The translations under genes and the position numbers were made by a program. The notes beneath the pieces were generated by a model, which saw only the letters and a list, made by a program, of their open reading frames with translations, did no database searches and was not told the origin of the DNA. From assembly GCF_001578185.1 (NCBI RefSeq), contig NZ_CP011008.1:2012001-2076000 (forward strand): a stretch of 64,000 nt of DNA, written 5' to 3'. Origin of the DNA: Peribacillus simplex. Lineage in GTDB: Bacteria > Bacillota > Bacilli > Bacillales > DSM-1321. This document shows, piece by piece, positions 45,395 to 54,952 of this stretch (the stretch's first letter is position 1; the number at the start of each line of letters is the position of its first letter).

Positions 45395-46807
45395 ATGAAA
45401 CATCAACAGGAAGAACTGAAACCAGGTCTGAAACAAAGACATTTAACGATGATATCTTTGAGTGGTGTCATAGGCGCTGGTTTATTCGTAGGAAGCGGTA
45501 TCATTATTGGTCAAACGGGCCCCGGAGCGATTTTATCATATGTTTTGGCTGGCTTGATCGTTGTTTTAGTCATGAGGATGCTTGGGGAAATGGCCACAGT
45601 GAATCCAAATACTGGATCTTTTGCCGTTTATGCAAGAGAGGGGATTGGTGAATGGGCTGGTTTTACAACAGGTTGGTTATATTGGTTCTTTTGGGTTATC
45701 GTAATCGCTTTGGAAGCAACAGCGGGAGCTGCAATCATACACAGCTGGCTTCCTTCCGTTCCCGTCTGGGTCATAAGTCTATCTTTGATTATCCTATTGA
45801 AAATGACGAATATTTTTTCGGTGAAATCGTTTGGTGAGTTCGAATACTGGTTTTCAATCATTAAAATAATCAGCATCATCCTTTTTTTGTGCCTGGGCGT
45901 GGCAGTGATATTTGGGTTTATCCCAACGATAAAACCACCTGGCACTTCTAATCTTTTGAATTTTGGCGGTTTTATTCCAAATGGGATAAGTTCTGTGCTT
46001 GTTGGTGTCGCAATTGTTTTTCATGCTTTTGTTGGAGTGGAGATTCCCGCGATTGCTGCTGGTGAGACCAGTGATCCGGTAAAGTCAGTTAGAAGTGCAT
46101 TGAATAGTGTAGTTTGGCGAATCCTGATTTTCTATATTGGGTCCATCGCCATACTAGTGACGCTATTACCCTGGAATTCGGCTTCTTTGCTGAAAAGTCC
46201 ATTTGTTGCCGTACTTGAAATGATGGGTATCCCTTCTGCTGCCCTGATCATGAATTTAGTGATTCTCATTGCATTGCTTTCCTGTTTGAATTCGGGATTA
46301 TATACGAGTTCTCGCATGTTATTTTCACTTGCACAAAAAGGCGACGCTCCAAAGTTATTTTCAAAAGTGAGCAAAAACGGCGTTCCTATATTTGCTGTAG
46401 TCGGCTCTACCTTATTTGCCTTTATCAGCACCATTTTTAGTTATGTTTCACCTGATAAAATCTTTTTCTTTTTAGTCAATTCCTCGGGTGGAGTCGGAAT
46501 TCTTGTTTATCTGGCCATTGCGGTTTCACATCTCCGATTAAGGAAGAGAATGGAGAAAGAGAATCCCGGAGTTTTCAAAATCAAGATGTGGTTATTCCCG
46601 TATTTGACTTATGCGACCATAATTTCCATGATTTCCGTGTTAATATTAATGGCATTTATCGATTCGCAGCGTCCACAGTTTATCTTTACCATGCTATTTA
46701 GCTTGATCGTTATCTGTTCATTCTTTTTCCTTCGGCGAAAAAAAGCGAAGTATATGGAGAATGAATTAAAAATTGTTTCTGGTTCCCCTAATTCTGAAAA
46801 GTTATAG
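45395..46807 (+). CDS. APC/AAT-family amino acid permease (possible taurine or aminophosphonate uptake)
   Basis: 470 aa with twelve membrane segments. The first helix carries ISLSGVIGAGLFVGSG, the AAT-family (GabP-like) signature, and EIPAIAAGETSDP follows helix 5. ATG 45395 is taken, although GGTGGAGGG lies very close; TTG/GTG starts 9-12 bases upstream are alternatives. The operator shared with xsc and gntR suggests that it imports taurine or a similar aminosulfonate/aminophosphonate. The family usually carries amino acids such as GABA. Confidence 0.8.
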   Translation: MKHQQEELKPGLKQRHLTMISLSGVIGAGLFVGSGIIIGQTGPGAILSYVLAGLIVVLVMRMLGEMATVNPNTGSFAVYAREGIGEWAGFTTGWLYWFFWVIVIALEATAGAAIIHSWLPSVPVWVISLSLIILLKMTNIFSVKSFGEFEYWFSIIKIISIILFLCLGVAVIFGFIPTIKPPGTSNLLNFGGFIPNGISSVLVGVAIVFHAFVGVEIPAIAAGETSDPVKSVRSALNSVVWRILIFYIGSIAILVTLLPWNSASLLKSPFVAVLEMMGIPSAALIMNLVILIALLSCLNSGLYTSSRMLFSLAQKGDAPKLFSKVSKNGVPIFAVVGSTLFAFISTIFSYVSPDKIFFFLVNSSGGVGILVYLAIAVSHLRLRKRMEKENPGVFKIKMWLFPYLTYATIISMISVLILMAFIDSQRPQFIFTMLFSLIVICSFFFLRRKKAKYMENELKIVSGSPNSEKL

Positions 46808-46981
46808 CTTTGGCTCTATACCATTGATTTAATTTAAGGTAATGCTTCGTTTACTTCTATGGAATTCCTCAGACAAAATTCTTCAATCACTAATCAGCTA
46901 GAATATGATTTCCCATAGAAAAAGAGAGTTGCGCCAACAAGTGCTTGGTGACATCTGTCTTTAAATCATGAAGGAGGGATT

Positions 46982-47440
46982 ATGTTGAATGGTTTCCGTG
47001 TAATTACTAGTGGGGTTGTCCTTGGAGCCATATTGCTGTCAGGCTGCAACAATTCAAGCGAACCAGACGAGGCCCAACAAGAAAATAGTCCAGTCATGAA
47101 TGAAAATCCAGATTCAAATACGGGTGAAACCCAAAATGCAGAGGTTATTAAAAAAGGTGTCGACGATGTGATTCAATCCATAAAAGGATTGGAATCAGAA
47201 ATAAGTACGGAGGCGGATTCAGGGAAAATTCAAGAAATGGGAAAAGAGATCAGTTCTACTTGGGATTCGATAGAAAAGCAAGTGGAAGATGAATACCCTG
47301 ATTGGTATGAACGGATTGAGAAAAACCTTTACCCATTAATTGGGGAGTCAGGGAATCCGGATAAGGATCTTGAAAAGATAAAACGACTCTCTGAAGCTAC
47401 TAAAGAAGATCTACAGTTATTTTTGGAAGAAGTGAAATGA
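46982..47440 (+). CDS. Lipoprotein of unknown function
   Basis: 152 aa with AAGGAGGGA upstream. Signal with lipobox VLGAILLSGC, so Cys22 or nearby is lipidated. A disordered acidic linker (NSSEPDEAQQENSPVMNENP) leads to a helical domain (residues 60-150) with VEDEYPDWYERIEKNLYPLI. It resembles the small helical lipoproteins next to metal or anion transporters, but no family is certain. It lies between the permease and phnX and has the same direction. Confidence 0.6.
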   Translation: MLNGFRVITSGVVLGAILLSGCNNSSEPDEAQQENSPVMNENPDSNTGETQNAEVIKKGVDDVIQSIKGLESEISTEADSGKIQEMGKEISSTWDSIEKQVEDEYPDWYERIEKNLYPLIGESGNPDKDLEKIKRLSEATKEDLQLFLEEVK

Positions 47441-47543
47441 ATTCTCTTTATACCCGGGTTCACCAGTAGGGGATTTATGGGTTTTAACAGGTTTAGCAAG
47501 TTCGGTGATTTTGGAGGGGGTAAGCGATAGGAGGGGACATAGT

Positions 47544-48374
47544 TTGGAAAGTGCAAAAGAATGCAAAGAGGTTCAGGCAGTGATATTTGATTGGGCAGGA
47601 ACGACGGTGGATTATGGTTGTTTTGCACCGGTCCAAGCATTTGTCGAGATATTCAGGATAAGGGGGATAGATATTACCATTAAGGAAGCAAGGGAACCTA
47701 TGGGTTTATTGAAAATGGATCATATAATGGAACTCCTGAAAATGAAACGAATCTCCAATTTATGGATTGCTAAATTCGGGAAAGAACCGGACGAAAGAGA
47801 TCTAAAATCATTATATATGGACTTTGAGGCTTTGCTTTTTAAGGTTCTCAAGGAAAACGCCAAGCCAATACCAGGCGTAATTGAATTAATCAGCCGTTTA
47901 AGGCAGCAAGGAATAAAAATCGGTTCGACAACAGGGTACACTCGTGAAATGATTGATGTTGTTAAACAAGAGGCGGAAAAATGGGGCTATCAACCAGATT
48001 CCATCGTTGCGTCTACCGAAGTGCCTACAGGAAGGCCTGCCCCTTGGATGTGCTTTAAGACGGCGATTAATCTCCAAGTGTATCCACTCAGTAAAATCGT
48101 TAAAGTCGGCGATACGATAAGTGACATCAAAGAAGGCATTTCTGCGGGAATGTGGACTGTTGCCGTATTGAAGGGCGGCAGTGAAATAGGCCTTTCAGAG
48201 GCAGAAATCAACGAAATGGACCCATATGATCTGCAAAAACGGATGAATCATGCAGAAAATCGTTTTTGGAATGCAGGTGCCGATTTCGTAATTGATGATA
48301 TAGGTGATTTATTGGAGATCATCGATAGGATCAACTACAGATTGACAGAAAAAAAGGATATATTTATTGGTTAA
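47544..48374 (+). CDS. phnX: Phosphonoacetaldehyde hydrolase (phosphonatase)
   Basis: 276 aa from TTG 47544, chosen for AGGAGGGG 6 bases upstream. HAD nucleophile loop IFDWAGTTVDYG (Asp16), the Schiff-base Lys in PMGLLKMDHI (Lys57, equal to Lys53 of B. cereus PhnX), GSTTGYTREM, and the metal motif KVGDTISDIKEG. It hydrolyses phosphonoacetaldehyde to acetaldehyde and phosphate, the second step of 2-aminoethylphosphonate use. It is next to Xsc, its sulfonate counterpart. Confidence 0.92.
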   Translation: MESAKECKEVQAVIFDWAGTTVDYGCFAPVQAFVEIFRIRGIDITIKEAREPMGLLKMDHIMELLKMKRISNLWIAKFGKEPDERDLKSLYMDFEALLFKVLKENAKPIPGVIELISRLRQQGIKIGSTTGYTREMIDVVKQEAEKWGYQPDSIVASTEVPTGRPAPWMCFKTAINLQVYPLSKIVKVGDTISDIKEGISAGMWTVAVLKGGSEIGLSEAEINEMDPYDLQKRMNHAENRFWNAGADFVIDDIGDLLEIIDRINYRLTEKKDIFIG

Positions 48375-48450
48375 AAAAGATTCAAATACATGAGTTAGTG
48401 ACTATGATGGTTAGAGATTTTAAATAAATTCAAAATATTCAATTTATTTA

Positions 48451-48479
48451 TTGACTGTTTCATCCGATGGTAGTATTAT
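48451..48479 (+). promoter_or_regulatory. xsc promoter
   Basis: TTGACT (48451-48456), 17 bases, TATTAT (48474-48479); identical hexamers to the permease promoter. Confidence 0.85.
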
Positions 48480-48492
48480 ACATCTTATAACT

Positions 48493-48514
48493 GGTACGGA
48501 CGTCGCAACGTCAT
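48493..48514. promoter_or_regulatory. GntR operator site 2
   Basis: GGTACGGACGTCGCAACGTC: GRTAC followed by the repeat GACGT-CGCA-ACGTC. It begins 14 bases after the -10, at about +7. Confidence 0.7.
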
Positions 48515-48548
48515 TATCAGAAATAACTAAAATTAAGGAGAATGTGCT

Positions 48549-50312
48549 ATGGTCGAAACAAAAATGTTAAGAGGAACGAAAGTTAAAATGACACCAAGTG
48601 AAGCCATCGTTGAGACATTAGTTGCTGAGGGAGTTAAACATATTTCTGGAATTCTGGGATCGGCTTTCATGGATATGCTTGATTTATTGCCAACTGCAGG
48701 CATTCGTTTCATTGGTGTCCGCCATGAACAAAGTGCAGCACATATGGAAGATGCGTATTGTCGTGTATCAGGTGTTGCAGGAGTTGTCATCGGGCAAAAC
48801 GGACCTGGAATGACGAATATGGTCACCTCTGTTGCAGCGGCCAATCAAGCTCATACTCCAATGGTTGTCATATCACCTTCAGCTGGTACACCAACAGTTG
48901 GATGGGATGGTTTTCAAGAATGTGATCAGGTATCCATCTTCAAGGCAATCACGAAAGAAACGGTTAGAGTGACACACCCAGGCCGGGTCGCTGATTGCCT
49001 GAGGACAGCATTCCGGATTGCCTATGCCGAAAGGGGACCGGTTTTATTCGATATCCCCCGTGATTACTTCTATGGTGAAGTGGAAGATCAAATACTTCAG
49101 CCACATCAATATCGCGTAGATGAAAGGGGCTGCGGATCTTCTGCATCCTTGGATAGAGCAGCTGAAATTTTAGCTGAGGCTGAGTATCCTGTCATCATTT
49201 CCGGGAGGGGAACGGTTGATTCAGATGGTATTGAGGAAATTAAGAATATTGCAGAATATTTAACGGCTCCGGTAGCTGTCTCCTATATGCATAATGATGC
49301 CTTTCCTGCTGATCATCCATTGTCAGTCGGCCCAATCGGTTACATGGGTTCAAAGGCTGCCATGAATACACTTAAGAAAGCGGACGTCATATTGGCGGTC
49401 GGTACAAGATTATCGGTATTTGGAACGTTACCATGCTATGACATTGATTATTTCCCTAAAGATGCGCAAATCATCCAAATAGATATTAACCCAAGGCAAA
49501 TAGCGAGGACGCACCCTGTGGAAGTCGGGATCATCGGAGATGCCCGTGAAGCGAGTCGTGAAATCTTGAAACGGTTGAAGGCTAGTAAACCTAATCTAAA
49601 ACAAGAAAAAGGGCGGATAGTCGAAGTAACGAATGAAAAACAAAAATGGGAAGAAGAATTGGTGAAACTTGCGATGATTGATGGAACCCCGATCAATCCG
49701 CGTCGTGCCCTATTGGAATTGACTAAAGTGTTGCCCGAAAATGCCATCGTTACTACAGATATCGGTAATGTATCGTCAACTGCAAACGCTTACTTGAAAT
49801 TCAATCAGAGCCGCAGGCATATCGCTGCGCTTACATTCGGGAATACGGGATTTGCTTACCCATCCGCATTAGGTGCCAAATTAGCTGAGCCGAATACGCC
49901 TGTTATAGCCATTGTTGGAGATGGCGCATGGGGAATGAGCTTACATGAAGTGAGTACGGCTGTAGAAGAAAACATACCGGTCATAGCATGTGTCTTCAAT
50001 AATAATGCATGGTGCGCAGAGAAAAAGAACCAGGTCGATTTTTATAATAACCGTTTTGTAGGGGCTGATATCCAAAATCCTGATTTTGCAGAAGTTGCCC
50101 GATCTATGGGGGCTGTCGGCATTAGAGTGGAAAAACCTGAGGAATTGGGTTCTGTCATTGAAAAAGCAATAAAGTCAAACAAACCGACTGTCATTGATAT
50201 ACAAGTGGATGGAACACAATTAGCTCCTCCATTTAGAAAAGATGCATTAAAAATGCCTACTAGATTATTAGAAAAATATTCTCATTTAGATCATAAAAAC
50301 TGGGATAAATAA
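48549..50312 (+). CDS. xsc: Sulfoacetaldehyde acetyltransferase
   Basis: 587 aa, the normal Xsc size. ThDP-dependent fold with an N-terminal PYR domain ([14 protein letters not shown], conserved Glu), a central domain and a C-terminal PP domain with the ThDP motif [33 protein letters not shown]. The reaction is sulfoacetaldehyde plus phosphate to acetyl phosphate and sulfite. Ribosome site AAGGAGA. It is the central desulfonation enzyme of taurine breakdown. The next gene supplies its substrate. Confidence 0.93.
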   Translation: MVETKMLRGTKVKMTPSEAIVETLVAEGVKHISGILGSAFMDMLDLLPTAGIRFIGVRHEQSAAHMEDAYCRVSGVAGVVIGQNGPGMTNMVTSVAAANQAHTPMVVISPSAGTPTVGWDGFQECDQVSIFKAITKETVRVTHPGRVADCLRTAFRIAYAERGPVLFDIPRDYFYGEVEDQILQPHQYRVDERGCGSSASLDRAAEILAEAEYPVIISGRGTVDSDGIEEIKNIAEYLTAPVAVSYMHNDAFPADHPLSVGPIGYMGSKAAMNTLKKADVILAVGTRLSVFGTLPCYDIDYFPKDAQIIQIDINPRQIARTHPVEVGIIGDAREASREILKRLKASKPNLKQEKGRIVEVTNEKQKWEEELVKLAMIDGTPINPRRALLELTKVLPENAIVTTDIGNVSSTANAYLKFNQSRRHIAALTFGNTGFAYPSALGAKLAEPNTPVIAIVGDGAWGMSLHEVSTAVEENIPVIACVFNNNAWCAEKKNQVDFYNNRFVGADIQNPDFAEVARSMGAVGIRVEKPEELGSVIEKAIKSNKPTVIDIQVDGTQLAPPFRKDALKMPTRLLEKYSHLDHKNWDK

Positions 50313-50445
50313 TGGTTCGAAAAGAGTGATATGACTTGTGCGATGACTTGAATTTGGGTCATCGCACCATCACCAATTCGCTCTAAAGATCTGTAACAGC
50401 ATGGGAACTTAATTGCATTTAATGAAAAATAAGGGGGTTTCAATA

Positions 50446-51804
50446 GTGAAGATGGAAACTGAAACGAAAGACCTTGTTCAAATGGATAAAGACCATTTAT
50501 GGCATGCGATGCATCGTTATAATGAGAAGGATGCTCCCATGATGGCTACAGAAGGATCCGGTTCATGGTTCACAGATACTAAAGGTGATAAATATTTAGA
50601 TGGAGTTTCCGGTTTATGGTGCTTGAATCTTGGTCACGGACGAAAAGAAATCGCGCAGGCAGCCTATGAACAAATGATTAACTTATCTTACTTCCCTTTA
50701 ACGTTAAGCCATAAGCCGGCAATCGAATTATCTGCAAAAATAAGTGAACATTTAAAGGGCTCCTATACCACTTTTTTTACGAACAGCGGCTCTGAGGCGA
50801 ATGAGACAGCTTTCAAGATTGCCAGGCAATATCATTCACAAAATGGAAATCCAGGTAAATACAAATTCATCTCTAGGTATAGAGCTTATCATGGTAATAC
50901 ATTCGGGGCGCTAAGCGCGACCGCACAGGCGAACCGGAGAGTGAAATATGACCCGGCGGTTCCAGGTTTCCTGCATGTGCCACCGCCGTACAGTTATCGA
51001 AGCCCATTTGGGGACAACGTTGAAAACTCCGATTTGCTAGCAGCCGAATATATCGATCAGGTTATTAATTTTGAAGGGTCCGAAACGGTAGCTGGTGTTA
51101 TTCTTGAACCATTCATCTCTGGTGGCGGGGTCCTCATTCCTTCGAAAGAATACCTAACAAGAGTTTCAGAAATTTGTAAGAAGCATGATGTTCTCTTAAT
51201 TGTGGATGAAGTGGTTTCAGGTTTTGGAAGAACCGGAAAAATGTTTGGGTTCATGCACTCCGATGGTGTCCAACCTGATATTGTAACGATGGCAAAGGGT
51301 TTAACCAGCGGTTATCTTCCACTTGGAGCAACGGCAGTGAATTCTAGGATTTATGAGAAATTCAAAGAGAATGGAAAGTTAAATCATTTCAGGCATGTGT
51401 CAACATATGGAGGCCATCCAGCATCTTGCGCAGTTGCTCTAAAGAATATTGAAATCATAGAAAATGAAAAAATCGTTCAACGAGTATCTGAACTCAGTGA
51501 ATCGACACTCAGTGAACTCTTTGAATTGACAGCCCTGGATAAAGTAGGGGAAGTCCGTGGTGTTGGATTTTTATATGGCATTGAATTAGTGGAAGATAAA
51601 AGGAAAAAAACACCTGTTTCCGATGTGTTCATGGGTAAAATAATAGGGGCTTGCAAGGAAAAGGGCCTTATCATCGGCCGTAATGGTGATACAGTTCCTG
51701 GATATGGAAATGTATTGATCATTGCACCGCCTTTATCTTCGACCGTTGAAGATTTACGCTTTGTCATAGAAACGGTTAAATCCGTTTTATATGAATTATG
51801 TTGA
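50446..51804 (+). CDS. tpa: Taurine:pyruvate aminotransferase (class III)
   Basis: 452 aa from GTG 50446 (AAGGGGG upstream). The pattern WHAMHRYNEKDAPMMATEGSG, GVSGLWCLNLGHGRKEI, the PLP aspartate in LLIVDEVVSGFGRTGKM and the Schiff-base Lys284 in MAKGLTSGYLPLGA match Tpa. It transfers the amino group of taurine to pyruvate, giving sulfoacetaldehyde and alanine. With PhnX nearby it may also use 2-aminoethylphosphonate, since no separate phnW is present. Confidence 0.88.
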   Translation: MKMETETKDLVQMDKDHLWHAMHRYNEKDAPMMATEGSGSWFTDTKGDKYLDGVSGLWCLNLGHGRKEIAQAAYEQMINLSYFPLTLSHKPAIELSAKISEHLKGSYTTFFTNSGSEANETAFKIARQYHSQNGNPGKYKFISRYRAYHGNTFGALSATAQANRRVKYDPAVPGFLHVPPPYSYRSPFGDNVENSDLLAAEYIDQVINFEGSETVAGVILEPFISGGGVLIPSKEYLTRVSEICKKHDVLLIVDEVVSGFGRTGKMFGFMHSDGVQPDIVTMAKGLTSGYLPLGATAVNSRIYEKFKENGKLNHFRHVSTYGGHPASCAVALKNIEIIENEKIVQRVSELSESTLSELFELTALDKVGEVRGVGFLYGIELVEDKRKKTPVSDVFMGKIIGACKEKGLIIGRNGDTVPGYGNVLIIAPPLSSTVEDLRFVIETVKSVLYELC

Positions 51805-51957
51805 CCGATAAAAGATGATGGTGCTTTAGGGAGCTATATTATAGAGGGAAATGAAGATGGGCATGATATGTCTAACCGTTTTGACATCCATGTCCATTTT
51901 TTTCATGTTAGGTCTCACAGTGTGGGGAAAACTGGAGAATCCGAAGTAGGAGGAAAT

Positions 51958-52707
51958 ATGCAATCACAACAAAGGTTATTGGTGGTTCTTGCTCATCCCG
52001 ATGATGAATCATTCCTGTGTGGCGGAACCATTGCCAAAATGTCTGAAAGAGGTGTTCATATAACTTTACTATGTGCGACAAAAGGCGAAATGGGCAGGCG
52101 CATGGGAAACCCGATTCTTACATCGAGGGAGACATTGCCTGGAGTAAGGGTAAGGGAATTAAAAAGCGCTTGTAAAGAATTAGGGATCAACGACCTTCGA
52201 TTGTTACATGTGAGGGATAAAACGATTGAATTTGAAAGCTTCGATTTATTGGAGGAGAGAATCGTGAAGGTGATTCGTGAGGTTCAACCGAATGCACTAG
52301 TAACATTCCATGAGAAATATGGGGGGCATCCAGACCATTGTGCGATTGGCCGTGCTGCCGAATTTGCTTTTCTAAAATCCGGTGATCCCGATTTTTATCC
52401 AGATCCAGTATTTCCAGCTTTTAAAGTTCAAAGTCTGTACTTTGTCCTTTGGCATGCGTTTTATGATGAATGGTTAAAGGAAAACGGGCTGAGCAGAATC
52501 ACAAGAGTGAATATAGCAGGGACTTTACAGAAAAAGATCCTAGCTTTAAGATCTCATCGTTCCCAGACTTTGGCCGTTCCTGAACTGTGGGGAAACCAAA
52601 AGCCGAACTTGCCTTTTTTAAAGGAATCCGAGAATTTTATCAAAGGGAATTTACCTACTATTATAGAAGAAACCGATCTTTTTCAAACGATTGAAAGTAG
52701 GGGATGA
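51958..52707 (+). CDS. PIG-L/LmbE-family deacetylase (BshB/Bca-like)
   Basis: 249 aa from ATG 51958, with AGTAGGAGG upstream; an earlier in-frame start lacks a site. Zinc motifs: LAHPDDESFLCGG (residues 12-24, A-H-P-D-D-E) and GGHPDHCAIGRAAE. In bacilli such enzymes make bacillithiol (BshB) or cleave bacillithiol conjugates (Bca). Here the gene lies between tpa and the exporter, so an N-acyl-taurine or thiol-conjugate amidase role is possible but unproven. Confidence 0.75.
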   Translation: MQSQQRLLVVLAHPDDESFLCGGTIAKMSERGVHITLLCATKGEMGRRMGNPILTSRETLPGVRVRELKSACKELGINDLRLLHVRDKTIEFESFDLLEERIVKVIREVQPNALVTFHEKYGGHPDHCAIGRAAEFAFLKSGDPDFYPDPVFPAFKVQSLYFVLWHAFYDEWLKENGLSRITRVNIAGTLQKKILALRSHRSQTLAVPELWGNQKPNLPFLKESENFIKGNLPTIIEETDLFQTIESRG

Positions 52708-52747
52708 TCCTAATGCTTCAGGTTATCTGGGAAGGGGGAAGGAATGT

Positions 52748-53809
52748 ATGGAATTAGAAAAATATGAGCCAATGGAAGAAACGTGTCAGGAACAGCAAAA
52801 TTCGAATTCACCGCTTCAAAATAAGGTGCTTTTATGGATGGGCGGTATCGCTTTTACCTTTTTTATAGCACTTTTAGGCTTGGGGCTGTCCAAGGTTACA
52901 GGATTCAATCGAATCGGTCCTCTTGCGTGTTCGATCATCATTGCCGTGATTTATCGTCAAATCGCTGGCTATCCAGAAAAATTCCGGACGGGAATTGAAT
53001 TTTCCGCTAAAAAACTTTTGCGTTTTGCCATTATTTTATACGGATTGAAGTTAAATATTGATGTGATTTTCAATCAGGGTTTACCATTGTTGGTACGTGA
53101 CATAGGCACAGTAACATTTGCCATAGTCGTGATGGTCCTGATTGCAAAGTGGTTTAAGGCAGATGCCTCCATTTCCCTTCTTCTTGCAGTTGGAACTGGG
53201 ATATGCGGTGCAGCGGCTATTGCGGCAATATCTCCAATCGTGAAAGCCAAGGAAGAAGATACAGCCATAGGCGTCGGGATAATCGCTTTAATGGGAACGC
53301 TTTTCTCCATTGTTTATACACTTTTACGTCCAATCCTACCGATATCCGCTTTGGATTATGGGATTTGGTCTGGAATCAGTCTTCATGAAATCGCCCATGT
53401 TGCATTGGCAGGAGCTCCGGCTGGTGAAGATGCGCTAGCGATTGCGCTCCTCGCAAAATTGGGCCGCGTCTTTTTACTTATCCCTTTATGCTTCATTTTT
53501 ATTTATTGGATGAAAAAACGTACATCCGGGAAAATGGGCCATGATGCCAAAATTGATTTTCCCTGGTTCCTCGTTGGTTTTATAATCATGAGTCTAATTG
53601 GAAGTTATGTGTTTGGAACTTATATTACGGTGTCTCCAATCGTAATGGATGGTATTTCCAATACGACTACATTCATATTGACAATGGCCATGATCGGTCT
53701 TGGACTGAATGTAAGCCTGCAGGCACTGCGCACAAAAGCCATGCGTCCTCTTTTAGCCATGACCATTACCTCTTTGCTGCTTTCCATAATCTCGTACTTT
53801 ATTGTTTAA
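52748..53809 (+). CDS. YeiH-type putative sulfate/sulfite exporter
   Basis: 353 aa from ATG 52748 (GGGGGAAGGA). About ten membrane segments follow a charged N-terminus. The family motifs GIEFSAKKLLRFAIILYGLKLN, AVGTGICGAAAIAAISPIVKAKEEDTA and GISLHEIAHVALAGA match the YeiH/PF03601 family. In taurine gene clusters such proteins are the proposed route for getting sulfite or sulfate out. It is distinct from the TSUP exporter at 13855. Confidence 0.85.
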   Translation: MELEKYEPMEETCQEQQNSNSPLQNKVLLWMGGIAFTFFIALLGLGLSKVTGFNRIGPLACSIIIAVIYRQIAGYPEKFRTGIEFSAKKLLRFAIILYGLKLNIDVIFNQGLPLLVRDIGTVTFAIVVMVLIAKWFKADASISLLLAVGTGICGAAAIAAISPIVKAKEEDTAIGVGIIALMGTLFSIVYTLLRPILPISALDYGIWSGISLHEIAHVALAGAPAGEDALAIALLAKLGRVFLLIPLCFIFIYWMKKRTSGKMGHDAKIDFPWFLVGFIIMSLIGSYVFGTYITVSPIVMDGISNTTTFILTMAMIGLGLNVSLQALRTKAMRPLLAMTITSLLLSIISYFIV

Positions 53810-53971
53810 TCTTCCACTTGAAGGGTCATATAGGATACCCTGAATACGAGTACTAATCGGGGCTTATTTATTCATTCATAGAAAACGGTTTTTGTATGTG
53901 AGTTGTATTGGAACAGAAACAATGGATAATCCGTCAAATCCCAATATAAGGAAAAGTGAGTGTTGGCATGT

Positions 53972-54000
53972 TTGAAAATTATAACTATTTGGTTTACAAT
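53972..54000 (+). promoter_or_regulatory. gntR promoter
   Basis: TTGAAA (53972-53977), 17 bases, TACAAT (53995-54000). Confidence 0.7.
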
Positions 54001-54009
54001 ATAAGAACT

Positions 54010-54031
54010 GATACGAACATTACGATGTCTT
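54010..54031. promoter_or_regulatory. GntR operator site 3 (autoregulation)
   Basis: GATACGAACATTACGATGTC: GRTAC followed by ACAT-TACG-ATGT, beginning 10 bases after the -10 box. Confidence 0.6.
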
Positions 54032-54052
54032 TTTCTGTTTGGAGGAAATTTT

Positions 54053-54760
54053 ATGGAGTTAGACTTTAAAAATCCAATCCCATTACACGCTCAATTAAAA
54101 ACCATATTGGAAAATCAGATTTTAGAAGGTTATTATAAAGACAAAATCCCGAGTGAAAGGGAACTAATGGATATGTATTCAGTCAGCAGAAGCACTGTAC
54201 GGGAAGCCGTATCCATCCTGGTTCGTGAGGGGATATTGGAAAAAAGGCATGGGAAGGGAACGTTCGTTTCCCTTAAACCCGTACAGGAATGGCTTAAAAT
54301 GATAAGTTTCACTGAAACCACTAAAGGCATGGGGATTGAATTACTGGATCATGGCCGTGTAATGACACCTGAAAATATAGCTGATGCAAATGGTTTTGAA
54401 GATGAATCTTACCATATTAAAAGGCTGCGACTACAGGGGGATGTCCCCATAGCCATTGAATTGCATTATTATTCTTTGGACCTAGGAAAAGAATTGACGA
54501 AATTCGATTTAAGTACCACCGTATTGTATGACGCACTCGAAGGAGATCTGAACATTAACTTTTGTGAAGCGGAGCAAATAATAACCTGCGGCTTTCCAAC
54601 AAAAGAAGATGCTGAACATTTGGGGATAAAAGATACGATGTGTTTGCTGATTACAGAACGGATGATTTTTGATTCTGATGGTAACTTAGTAGAATATTAT
54701 AAAGGATTATTCAGATCGGATATGTACTCTTTCGCTATGAAAATGTCCCGGAAGAACTGA
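54053..54760 (+). CDS. GntR-family (HutC/UTRA) regulator of the sulfonate/phosphonate island
   Basis: 235 aa. Winged helix at residues 5-72 (IPSERELMDMYSVSRSTVREAV, with RHGKGTFVS as the wing). Residues 85-230 are a UTRA ligand-binding domain (MGIELLDHGRV, IKRLRLQGDVPIAIELHYY, RSDMYSFAMKMSR). Ribosome site GGAGGAAA. UTRA regulators sense small organic acids or phosphonates (compare PhnF). The three matching operators make it the likely switch of this island. Confidence 0.85.
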   Translation: MELDFKNPIPLHAQLKTILENQILEGYYKDKIPSERELMDMYSVSRSTVREAVSILVREGILEKRHGKGTFVSLKPVQEWLKMISFTETTKGMGIELLDHGRVMTPENIADANGFEDESYHIKRLRLQGDVPIAIELHYYSLDLGKELTKFDLSTTVLYDALEGDLNINFCEAEQIITCGFPTKEDAEHLGIKDTMCLLITERMIFDSDGNLVEYYKGLFRSDMYSFAMKMSRKN

Positions 54761-54773
54761 TTTTGGGGACATG

Positions 54774-54822
54774 AAATGACCTAAGCCTTTCTAATAAGCA
54801 GAGAGGCCTAGGTCATTTTCGG
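54774..54822 (+). terminator. Terminator after gntR
   Basis: AAATGACCTAAGCCT pairs with AGGCCTAGGTCATTTTC (one bulge). Confidence 0.85.
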
Positions 54823-54952
54823 CTCTAAATTCATTGAGATAAATTATTCGGTTTTGAACTGTTAAAAACCCATTATCTTAAGTTATTGTTCGTCTATTTT
54901 AATAGCACAGGAACGGATTAATATAAGCGTTATGAAATTTTTATACATTTCT

